From Anaerolineales bacterium UBA2200 (GTDB taxonomy: Bacteria; Chloroflexota; Anaerolineae; UBA2200): 64,000 nucleotides of DNA. How positions within the stretch are numbered: the stretch's first letter is position 1; every line of letters begins with the position of its first letter. A program made the translations under genes and the position numbers. The notes beneath the pieces are model-generated. The model was not told where the DNA came from. It did no database searches and saw only the letters and a list, made by a program, of their open reading frames with translations. This document shows, piece by piece, positions 8,191 to 15,402 of this stretch. The stretch covers positions 9,949 through 73,948 of the forward strand of contig DCVA01000016.1 in assembly GCA_002327925.1 (NCBI GenBank), given 5' to 3'.

Positions 8191-9081
8191 ATGGCTGAGG
8201 TGGAGACGGGTGGCTGGAAAATCAAAACCGGCCTGGCGCAGATGCTCAAGGGCGGGGTTATCATGGACGTCGTTACCCCGGAGCACGCCAAGATAGCGGA
8301 ACAGGCGGGCGCCTGCGCGGTAATGGCCCTGGAGCGAGTGCCTGCAGACATTCGAGCTCAAGGCGGCGTGGCGCGGATGAGTGATCCTGAGCTGATCCAG
8401 CGTATTATGGATACTGTCACTATCCCTGTGATGGCCAAGTGCCGCATTGGGCACTTCGTCGAAGCACAGATTCTGGAGTCTATCGGGGTCGACTACATAG
8501 ACGAGAGCGAAGTGCTCACTCCGGCTGACGAAGAACACCACATTGACAAACACACCTTTAGGGTGCCCTTTGTCTGCGGCTGCCGTAATCTGGGAGAGGC
8601 CCTGCGGCGCATCGGTGAGGGCGCGGCCATGATCCGTACCAAGGGTGAGGCTGGCACGGGCAATGTGGTCGAGGCCGTGCGACATGCCCGGACCGTGCTC
8701 GGTGCGATTCGCCGGCTCCAGAGTATGGCACCCGAAGAGCTGATGGCGACAGCAAAAGAGATGGGCGCTCCCTACGAGCTGGTGGTTCAGGTAGCCCAAC
8801 TGGGCAGGCTGCCTGTGGTGAACTTTGCTGCCGGCGGCATCGCTACGCCGGCCGATGCAGCCCTCATGATGCAACTGGGCGTAGATGGCGTATTCGTTGG
8901 ATCGGGTATCTTCAAGTCATCCGATCCGGCACGGCGTGCTGAGGCTATCGTGAAGGCAACGACCCACTTTGCCGATCCGAAGATCCTGGCGGATGTGTCC
9001 AAAGGGCTTGGCGAAGCGATGGCCGGTCTGGAGATCAGAGTGATCCCCGAGGAGGAACGGCTGGCAGGTAGAGGCTGGTAG
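8191..9081 (+). CDS. pdxS: Pyridoxal 5'-phosphate synthase, PdxS lyase subunit
   Basis: 296-residue TIM-barrel synthase that builds pyridoxal 5'-phosphate from ribose 5-phosphate, glyceraldehyde 3-phosphate and ammonia channelled from PdxT. Full length for the family (about 290-300). Recognisable conserved stretches are GGVIMDVVTPEHAKIAEQAG, MARCRIGH-type (here MAKCRIGHFVEAQILE), IDESEVLTPADEEHHIDK and VNFAAGGIATPADAALMMQLG. The start is ATG 8191 with GGAGGTGAG seven bases upstream. It is followed by pdxT with one base between stop and start. Confidence 0.97.
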   Translation: MAEVETGGWKIKTGLAQMLKGGVIMDVVTPEHAKIAEQAGACAVMALERVPADIRAQGGVARMSDPELIQRIMDTVTIPVMAKCRIGHFVEAQILESIGVDYIDESEVLTPADEEHHIDKHTFRVPFVCGCRNLGEALRRIGEGAAMIRTKGEAGTGNVVEAVRHARTVLGAIRRLQSMAPEELMATAKEMGAPYELVVQVAQLGRLPVVNFAAGGIATPADAALMMQLGVDGVFVGSGIFKSSDPARRAEAIVKATTHFADPKILADVSKGLGEAMAGLEIRVIPEEERLAGRGW

Positions 9082-9082
9082 G

Positions 9083-9703
9083 TTGACTCGCTGCGGCGTA
9101 CTTGCACTGCAAGGGGCTTTCATAGAGCACGTTCAGCTGCTGAGCGCACTCGGCGTCGATACGGTTCAGGTTCGGCGACCGGATCAGCTATCTGGCCTGG
9201 ATGCCTTGATCATCCCTGGCGGGGAGAGCACCTCGGTGGGCAAACTGGCCGTGGCTTACGGCCTGGTGGAACCGATCCGCCGGATGGCTCAGGAGGGATT
9301 CCCCATCTGGGGCACTTGTGCGGGAATGATCCTGCTCGCGAGGGATGTGGGATTCGGACAGCCCTTGCTTGGCGTGATGGACATCGTGGTCAGGCGCAAT
9401 GCCTTTGGCCGCCAGGTGGATAGCTTTGAGGTTGGCCTGGACATACCAGTTCTGCGAACGGTGTCCACGGGGGCCGAGTGCGGCCGCCCATTCCCGGGCC
9501 TTTTTATTCGCGCTCCCTTGGTCGAGCGACTGGGACCTGCGGCCGAGGCCTTAGCTCGACTACCCGACGATGTCCGTATCGCTGGCCAGGCCGGGGCAGT
9601 TGTAGCGGCCAGGCAAGGAAAGTTGGTGGCCACCGCATTCCACCCGGAGCTGACTGGTGATTCGCGATTCCACCGCTACTTTCTGGCGGTTGCCGGATCC
9701 TAG
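9083..9703 (+). CDS. pdxT: Pyridoxal 5'-phosphate synthase, PdxT glutaminase subunit
   Basis: 206-residue class I glutaminase that supplies ammonia to PdxS. The oxyanion motif GGESTS and the nucleophile cysteine in WGTCAGM (about residue 76) are present, as is the catalytic His-Glu pair in AFHPEL near the C terminus. The start is a TTG at 9083, one base after the pdxS stop; no ATG or GTG gives a full-length N terminus (GVLALQGAFIEH). Translation is probably coupled to pdxS. Confidence 0.96.
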   Translation: MTRCGVLALQGAFIEHVQLLSALGVDTVQVRRPDQLSGLDALIIPGGESTSVGKLAVAYGLVEPIRRMAQEGFPIWGTCAGMILLARDVGFGQPLLGVMDIVVRRNAFGRQVDSFEVGLDIPVLRTVSTGAECGRPFPGLFIRAPLVERLGPAAEALARLPDDVRIAGQAGAVVAARQGKLVATAFHPELTGDSRFHRYFLAVAGS

Positions 9704-9831
9704 GCTGGAGCGACAACGGCTGGCCCACAGCAAGCAGCGGCGGAGGAAATGCCGGCGGTGAGGTACCAGTTGGAGCGTGGATATGTGCTGGCCTTCAGCG
9801 CTGGTCTGGCCCCGGGCGTACGAGGTGAGGG

Positions 9832-10824
9832 TTGATCACGCCATTCGGGCTCCGACATATCTGGCAAGTGCACAACCTCGAGGCATGTTGTGCATTCCTC
9901 GACCCGGCATATCAGGTGACCGACGTGCCGGTCAGACCCCTTCGGTCAGCACTGAGCGGGTACTTTCTTGAGAGGTCTGGAGCCTTCACCTATGTACTTC
10001 GCGCGGATGACGCTGGAGCTCGGTGGAGAGGTTTCGTGCAGGCACGACGGGCGCCAGCCAGCAGTGCCTGGAAAGTGGTTTGTCTGGCTCCGGACCTGGA
10101 TAGCTCAGCAGATGCCCCCACCATCTGGTACCGATTGCTCCTCCATCTCTGCATCGCTGCCGGAGAACGTCACGTGCAGCGGCTGCATGCCTGTGTGCAG
10201 CAGGAGAGCGTTGCCGAAGAAGTGGTTCGGCAAGCGAGTTTCAATCTGTACTGTCACGACACGGTGTGGACCCTGGCACGGCTTGATCAGTGGCGGGGTA
10301 GCGTAAGCGAGAGAGTTCGCCCGGCCAGACCCGAGGACGCATGGAACATCCAGCAGCTGTGGCTCAGGGCTATGCCCCGGCAGGTCAGGCAGGCGGAAGG
10401 AATCGGCGAGAATGGGAACGGCCGCCTGGTGCTTGAACAGGCCAGACTGGAGCAGCGAGTGGCGTTCGTCTTGACTGGTGCGGATGCATGCTTGCTGGGA
10501 TACGCGGCTGTGTGGCCTGCAGGCGCAGGTTCCTGGCTACGGATACTGCTAGACCCCAGTGCCCGGGAGGGTGTGGATGAGCTGGTGAGCGGGGTCGTGT
10601 CCGCGCTTGGAGATGCAGCACCGGGACCGGTCTATTGCGCTGTGCGGGACTATCAGGGCGGCGTGGCCGGCGTGCTTCAGGAAGGCGGTTTTGAATCAGC
10701 TTTCAGGCGCTCGTTACTGGTGAAGCACACGACAGTTCAGGTTCACGAGGCGCGAAGAAAACTGGTACCGGCTCTGGAGAAACAGGCTGGTGTAGCGCCC
10801 ACTGTGTCACGTTGCGAATCTTGA
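9832..10824 (+). CDS. GNAT-superfamily N-acetyltransferase-like protein (two-domain)
   Basis: 330-residue protein with two acetyltransferase-like halves. The N-terminal half (about 1-160) is divergent; the second half begins VRPARPEDAWNIQQLW and contains GADACLLGYAAVWPAG. Its frame is bounded by a TGA at 9826, so the start is the TTG at 9832 with a GAGGTGAGG site directly upstream. The acetyl-CoA loop is poorly conserved, so enzyme activity is uncertain. It leads a run of housekeeping genes (R3H ATPase, tmk). The substrate is unknown. Confidence 0.7.
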   Translation: MITPFGLRHIWQVHNLEACCAFLDPAYQVTDVPVRPLRSALSGYFLERSGAFTYVLRADDAGARWRGFVQARRAPASSAWKVVCLAPDLDSSADAPTIWYRLLLHLCIAAGERHVQRLHACVQQESVAEEVVRQASFNLYCHDTVWTLARLDQWRGSVSERVRPARPEDAWNIQQLWLRAMPRQVRQAEGIGENGNGRLVLEQARLEQRVAFVLTGADACLLGYAAVWPAGAGSWLRILLDPSAREGVDELVSGVVSALGDAAPGPVYCAVRDYQGGVAGVLQEGGFESAFRRSLLVKHTTVQVHEARRKLVPALEKQAGVAPTVSRCES

Positions 10825-10889
10825 CGGCAGGGTTCATAGAGAACCGGTTGGTGGGCTGGCAGTGACCACTGCTGTTGAACTGAAGGGGT

Positions 10890-12419
10890 TTGGAATTGGC
10901 GAAACTGGTTATCGCTGACGATCTGGACGCTCTGGTAGCCGTCTTCCCCGAGCCTGTGGCAGCGTCGCTCCTGGCCGCGAATCGCAGTGAGGACCTGCTG
11001 GAGATTGTCCTGGACCTCGGTCGGATGCCGGAGGCCCGCTTTGTCGATGGTGAGGTTGAGCTCGCTGCCGCTGACGTGACTCAGGCTGAGATAGACCATG
11101 TTGTGAGCCGCATCAGTGAGTTCAGTGAGGACAACCGGGCGGGAATCGAGCGTACTCTCCATCGCATCTCCTGCATTCGCAATCGTCAGGGCAAGATCGT
11201 CGGTCTCACCTGCCGGGTGGGGCGGGCGGTCTATGGCACGATCGACATCATTCGTGACATTGTCGAGTCAGGCAAGAGCATCATGCTCCTTGGAAGGCCC
11301 GGGGTTGGCAAGACGACCATGCTCCGCGAAGTTGCTCGCGTTCTGGCAGAAGAGAGGCGAGTGATTGTTGTCGACACGTCGAACGAGATTGGCGGTGATG
11401 GCGATATCCCGCACCCTGCCATCGGCCGGGCGCGGCGTATGCAGGTGCGGACGCCTGCCATGCAACATGATGTTATGATCGAGGCGGTAGAGAATCACAT
11501 GCCCGAGGTCATCGTAATCGATGAGATGGGCACTGAGCTCGAGGCAGAAGCGGCCCGGACCATTGCGGAGCGCGGGGTCCAGCTTGTGGCCACGGCGCAC
11601 GGCAACACGCTCGAGAACCTGATGATGAACCCCACTCTGTGCGACCTGGTCGGGGGAATTCAGTCCGTGACACTCAGCGACGAGGAAGCACGTCGCCGCG
11701 GCACGCAGAAGTCGGTCCTGGAGCGCAAAGCACCACCAACTTTCGAAGTGGTGATTGAGATCCAGGACTGGGATCGACTGGCGGTACGCCACGACGTTGC
11801 CGAAGCGGTAGACGCCTTGCTGCGGGGTCGGTCAACCCCCGCAGAGGTTCGCCAGCGCGATGAGAGTGGGGATATTCACGTGGAAACAGCAGCCACCCAC
11901 GTGGAACTCGCTCACCAGAAATCGCTGGTGCAGGGAAAGGAGCAGGAACGACCTTCGCGAACGCTCAGGGTCTTCCCCTATGGGATCAGCGTGGGCCGTT
12001 TGCGCCAGGCGAGCAAGGCCTTGAACCTGCCGGTGATGGTGGTGACTGATGTTAGCGAGGCGGATGTGCTGATGACATCCAAGAGCTACTACCGCAGGCG
12101 ACCTCAAACGATTACGGATGCCGAGCGCTCGGGTTTGTCCGTCTACGTGCTTCGCAGCAACACCATAACGCAGATGGAAAAGTGCCTTGCGGACATCTTT
12201 GGCCTGGAGTCTGCCGCGAACCCGCTGACTACTGCTGTTCAGGAGACTCAAGAAGCGATCGAGAGAATCCTTCGCGGCGAACGCGCCTCGGTCGAGCTCG
12301 CTCCTCAGGAGGCGTTCGTACGCCGCCAACAGCACGAAATGGCTCGGGCTTCCAACCTTCTCTCCTATAGCCGGGGCAAAGAACCCTATCGAAGGGTGCG
12401 CATTCAGCAAGGTCAATAG
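10890..12419 (+). CDS. R3H-domain AAA ATPase (Ycf45/SpoIIIAA-like)
   Basis: 509-residue protein. After an N-terminal region (about 1-100) comes an ATPase domain with Walker A GRPGVGKTT (about 132-140) and the Walker B-like VIVIDEMGTE (about 207-216), as in Ycf45/SpoIIIAA-like ATPases. A linker follows, then a second small domain (about 350-430, RTLRVFPYGISVGRLRQA), and the C terminus carries an R3H single-stranded nucleic-acid-binding motif (RQQHEMARASNLLSYSRG). Starts at TTG 10890 or TTG 10896; both follow AAGGGG. It probably acts on single-stranded nucleic acid; the cellular role is not established. Confidence 0.85.
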   Translation: MELAKLVIADDLDALVAVFPEPVAASLLAANRSEDLLEIVLDLGRMPEARFVDGEVELAAADVTQAEIDHVVSRISEFSEDNRAGIERTLHRISCIRNRQGKIVGLTCRVGRAVYGTIDIIRDIVESGKSIMLLGRPGVGKTTMLREVARVLAEERRVIVVDTSNEIGGDGDIPHPAIGRARRMQVRTPAMQHDVMIEAVENHMPEVIVIDEMGTELEAEAARTIAERGVQLVATAHGNTLENLMMNPTLCDLVGGIQSVTLSDEEARRRGTQKSVLERKAPPTFEVVIEIQDWDRLAVRHDVAEAVDALLRGRSTPAEVRQRDESGDIHVETAATHVELAHQKSLVQGKEQERPSRTLRVFPYGISVGRLRQASKALNLPVMVVTDVSEADVLMTSKSYYRRRPQTITDAERSGLSVYVLRSNTITQMEKCLADIFGLESAANPLTTAVQETQEAIERILRGERASVELAPQEAFVRRQQHEMARASNLLSYSRGKEPYRRVRIQQGQ

Positions 12420-12431
12420 GCCAAGAACAGA

Positions 12432-13097
12432 ATGTTCATCACATTTGAAGGTCCGGACGGCAGCGGCAAGACGACACAACTTCACAGCTTGCACGGCTAT
12501 CTCCAAGAGGCCGGGTTGCCTGTGTTGCTGTTGCGTGAGCCGGGCGGCACCGAGATCGGGGACCAGATTCGACATGTGCTGCACGATACCCGCAACGTCG
12601 CTATGCAACCGAGGGCCGAAGTGCTGCTCTACTCGGCCTCGCGCGCACAGCTCACAGGAGAGGTGATCGTACCTGCCCTGAGATCGGGCAAAGTAGTACT
12701 GTGTGATCGCTATGCCGAGTCGACCATGGCTTACCAGGGCTATGGGCACAGGTTCGACCTCGTGCTACTCAGCGCTATCACCGCCTTCGCGACTGGCGGC
12801 GTGCGTCCGGATCTGATCATCTATCTGGATATAGAGGCCGAAGAGGGTCTGCGCAGGAAGATTCGCAGCTTCCAGGCGGGCGAGGGGGAGTGGAATCGCA
12901 TGGACCAGAAAGAGCTCGAGTTCCACCGCCGCGCCAGGGAGGGGTACTTGAGTATGGCGGCAGCCGAGCCGGATCGCTGGTTCGTCCTGGATGGCACGCT
13001 CTCTGTCGATGTTCTGCAGCGCGCCATTCGTCAGCGGGTCAGAGGCCTACTGGCGCAGGGGCCTGATTCAGAGAGAGCTGGAGAGGAGGTGCGATAG
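12432..13097 (+). CDS. tmk: Thymidylate kinase
   Basis: 221-residue dTMP kinase that makes dTDP for DNA synthesis. P-loop GPDGSGKTT at residues 7-15, then the DR(Y) motif (VVLCDRYAESTMAYQGYG) and a LID-region segment. The start is ATG 12432, 12 bases after the R3H ATPase stop. The stop is directly followed by the DarA-like gene, the same tmk-darA order as in Firmicutes. Confidence 0.96.
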   Translation: MFITFEGPDGSGKTTQLHSLHGYLQEAGLPVLLLREPGGTEIGDQIRHVLHDTRNVAMQPRAEVLLYSASRAQLTGEVIVPALRSGKVVLCDRYAESTMAYQGYGHRFDLVLLSAITAFATGGVRPDLIIYLDIEAEEGLRRKIRSFQAGEGEWNRMDQKELEFHRRAREGYLSMAAAEPDRWFVLDGTLSVDVLQRAIRQRVRGLLAQGPDSERAGEEVR

Positions 13098-13427
13098 ATG
13101 AAACTGGTGGTCGGCATCGTTCACAGTGACGATGCTGAAACGCTCATCCGGGTTCTCGAACAGAAGGGCCAGCGTTGTACCATGATCAGCACAACAGGTG
13201 GATTCTTGCGCGAGGGCAACGCCACGGTGCTGGTCGGCGTCTCCGAGGAGCAGGTGGACCAGGTTCTGGATGTCATCAGGGAGAGTTGTCACGCGCGAAC
13301 TCAGCTGGTGAGCCCGTTGCCTCCGGTTGCCGAGGCGGGGGAATTCTACATCCCAAAGCCGGTTGAGGTCCAGGTAGGCGGAGCCACAGTCTTTGTGCTC
13401 GATGTGGTTCGGAGCGAAAAGTACTAG
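13098..13427 (+). CDS. darA: Cyclic-di-AMP receptor-like protein (DarA/PstA, P-II-like)
   Basis: 109-residue P-II-like protein (DUF970). The ligand-loop motif TTGGFLREGNATVLVGV at about residues 34-50 is characteristic of DarA/PstA proteins that bind cyclic di-AMP as trimers. It starts immediately after the tmk stop (no gap), as in Firmicutes, where darA follows tmk. No diadenylate cyclase is in the window, so c-di-AMP signalling in this organism is inferred. It meets the zinc ribbon gene tail to tail with a 4-base overlap. Confidence 0.88.
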   Translation: MKLVVGIVHSDDAETLIRVLEQKGQRCTMISTTGGFLREGNATVLVGVSEEQVDQVLDVIRESCHARTQLVSPLPPVAEAGEFYIPKPVEVQVGGATVFVLDVVRSEKY

Positions 13428-13810
13428 AGAGCGTCGTCCGTCGGCGGAGGTGCGAGCTCAGGCATGGCCGATTCAATGTCCTCCGGGGGCTGTCCGGACT
13501 CGAGGCGATCAACCACTTCGCGGAACTCGTCGCCCAGGTCCTCCCCTGCTTCCGCGGACATCTTCTTCATCCAGCGGCCGACACTCTTTGGATCATTCTC
13601 ATCAAGGTCACCCATGGAAGAGCCGTCGGTGAGATTATCCAGGCGGGCGTCTTCCGACCTGAGCATTGCCACGCGCGACACCAACCGTTGTAGTTGATCA
13701 TGGCCGCAATGGGTGCATTTGGGGCGGGCGGTTTCCAGCTCCGCAAAACTGCGATAGAGAATCGTCACACGTCTGTGGCAGTTGAGACAGCGGTATTCAT
13801 AGATTGGCAT
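13424..13810 (-). CDS. FmdB-family zinc ribbon protein
   Basis: 128-residue small protein. An N-terminal zinc ribbon (residues 1-45: MPIYEYRCLNCHRRV, then CTHCGHDQLQRLVS) has two CxxC pairs. An acidic, probably disordered tail contains DENDPKSVGRWMKKMSAEAGEDLG, as in many FmdB/CxxC ribbon proteins of Chloroflexota. A TATAAT hexamer lies on the minus strand about 40 bases upstream of the ATG. The function is unknown; despite the name there is no demonstrated link to formamidase here. Confidence 0.88.
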   Translation of the reverse strand: MPIYEYRCLNCHRRVTILYRSFAELETARPKCTHCGHDQLQRLVSRVAMLRSEDARLDNLTDGSSMGDLDENDPKSVGRWMKKMSAEAGEDLGDEFREVVDRLESGQPPEDIESAMPELAPPPTDDAL

Positions 13811-13860
13811 CTGATCTCGTCATCCGTTTTCGATATCGCTTTCTGTCGCGATTATAGCGC

Positions 13861-14535
13861 ATGATCACGCCTTCTGAGAATGGAGCAAGAGTCATAGTGC
13901 ATCAGCATCAGGTGAAGCCGGGCTTGAATGGCGGCCGGCAGGGCGATCTACCGCTGTTACTGGTCATCTCTGGGCCGTCTGGAGTTGGCAAGGATGCGCT
14001 CGTTCGGCGAATGAAGGAGCTCGGTTATCCGTTCCATTTCGTCGTCACAGCGACAACGCGCAAACCACGAAAGGGAGAACAAAACGGAAGGGATTACTAC
14101 TTCCTGTCGGAGAGCGAGTTCCTCGACTTGCTGGAGCGCGACGAGTTGTTGGAGCATGCGGTCGTATACGGCGAACACAAGGGTGTGCCCAAGGAGCATA
14201 CGCGCAAGGCACTGGCCAGCGGTCAGGACGTCATCATGCGGTTGGACGTGCAAGGGGCCGCGACGGTCAAAAGACTGCTGCCAGATGCGATTCTGGTTTT
14301 TTTGGTGGCCGGATCAGAGGAGGAATGGATCAATAGGTTGCAAGGGAGAGCCACCGATGACCCGGTCGCGTTGCAGAGGCGCCTTGCGACTATGCGTGAA
14401 GAAATGGAGCGCATCCCCGAGTTCGACTATGTGGTGGTAAACCGCGAGGGGGAACTGGATCGCGCCGTAGACTCTGTGGTGGCCATCATTCGCGCCGAGA
14501 AGTGTCGCTCCCTGCGACGCGCGGTCCATCTGTAA
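13861..14535 (+). CDS. gmk: Guanylate kinase
   Basis: 224-residue GMP kinase. P-loop GPSGVGKDA at about residues 38-46, GMP-binding TTRKPRKGEQNGRDYYF, and the LDVQGA motif. A 30-residue N-terminal extension precedes the usual family start. The ATG at 13861 has no ribosome-binding site and lies three bases after an ATTATAG sequence, so the mRNA may be leaderless, or a start further in may be used. Confidence 0.93.
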   Translation: MITPSENGARVIVHQHQVKPGLNGGRQGDLPLLLVISGPSGVGKDALVRRMKELGYPFHFVVTATTRKPRKGEQNGRDYYFLSESEFLDLLERDELLEHAVVYGEHKGVPKEHTRKALASGQDVIMRLDVQGAATVKRLLPDAILVFLVAGSEEEWINRLQGRATDDPVALQRRLATMREEMERIPEFDYVVVNREGELDRAVDSVVAIIRAEKCRSLRRAVHL

Positions 14536-14547
14536 GGACGGGAGGAG

Positions 14548-15378
14548 ATGACCATGCCAGATTCTCGTACGGTGAGGCATTCGGTGATTGCTGGTCAGTG
14601 GTATCCTGGCGAGCCGAGGCAGTTGCGGGCCATGATGGACAGCTTTCTGAGCGCTGTGCCGGCCGTTTTCTTGGAGGGGACGCTGGTCGGGCTGATCGTC
14701 CCTCATGCCGGCTACGCCTATTCCGGCCAGGTTGCGGCCTATGCCTACGCCCAGCTGCAGGGCAGGCGTTTTGCGCGCGTGGTGGTAGTCTCTCCTGTGC
14801 ATCGTTTGTACTTTGGACATCTGGCGACAACTGATAAGGCCTACTACGAAACGCCTCTGGGACTCGTAGAGGTGGACCGACAGCTCGTCGAGACTCTGGC
14901 CGCAAAGACGAGAATTGCCCGTGTCGCTGAGGATATGGAACACTCGCTTGAGATTCAGTTGCCATTCCTCCAGCACGTGATCGGTGATTTTCGTCTCACG
15001 CCGATCATGATGGGTGATCAGGACAAGGATTCGGCCACCAGACTTGGCCTGGCACTGGCCGAGGTAATCGGCGAAGAGCCGGCGCTGCTTGTCGCGAGCA
15101 CCGACCTCTCGCATTTTCATCCCTATGGCACGGCCGTTCATCTGGACCAGGAGGTTGTCAGGCAAATTGTCGCCATGGATGCCGGGGGGTTGGCGCGTAC
15201 TCTGGAGACAGACAGAGGCGAGGCCTGCGGTGCCGGTCCGGTTATGGCGGTTATGATTGCAGCGCTCAAGCTGGGGGCCAACAAGGCTGTTCTGCTCAAG
15301 TACATGAACTCCGGCGATGTCACTGGCGACCAGAGCAGCGTCGTGGGCTACGCAGCGGCGGCTCTGTTGCGGACGTAA
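14548..15378 (+). CDS. amrB: AmmeMemoRadiSam system protein B (Memo-like)
   Basis: 276-residue Memo/class III extradiol dioxygenase-fold protein. Conserved histidine motifs VPHAGYAYSGQ, SPVHRLYFG and STDLSHFHPY are present, as is a C-terminal CGAGPVMAVM segment. The start is ATG 14548 with GGGAGG eight bases upstream, 12 bases after gmk. The AmmeMemoRadiSam partners (AMMECR1 and radical SAM) are not adjacent. Its biochemical role in bacteria is unknown. Confidence 0.88.
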   Translation: MTMPDSRTVRHSVIAGQWYPGEPRQLRAMMDSFLSAVPAVFLEGTLVGLIVPHAGYAYSGQVAAYAYAQLQGRRFARVVVVSPVHRLYFGHLATTDKAYYETPLGLVEVDRQLVETLAAKTRIARVAEDMEHSLEIQLPFLQHVIGDFRLTPIMMGDQDKDSATRLGLALAEVIGEEPALLVASTDLSHFHPYGTAVHLDQEVVRQIVAMDAGGLARTLETDRGEACGAGPVMAVMIAALKLGANKAVLLKYMNSGDVTGDQSSVVGYAAAALLRT

Positions 15379-15402
15379 GCACATGGTAAGCACGATGCCG
15401 GG

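Noticed and set aside
8056..8874. Long open extension of the radical SAM frame upstream of 8055
   Set aside because: It runs antisense through pdxS, lacks family similarity and has no ribosome-binding site; the ATG at 8055 has a good one and the family N terminus.
12428..12440. GAACAGAATGTTC near the tmk start as a third operator site
   Set aside because: Spacing between half-sites is three, not two, bases and it includes the start codon; probably chance.
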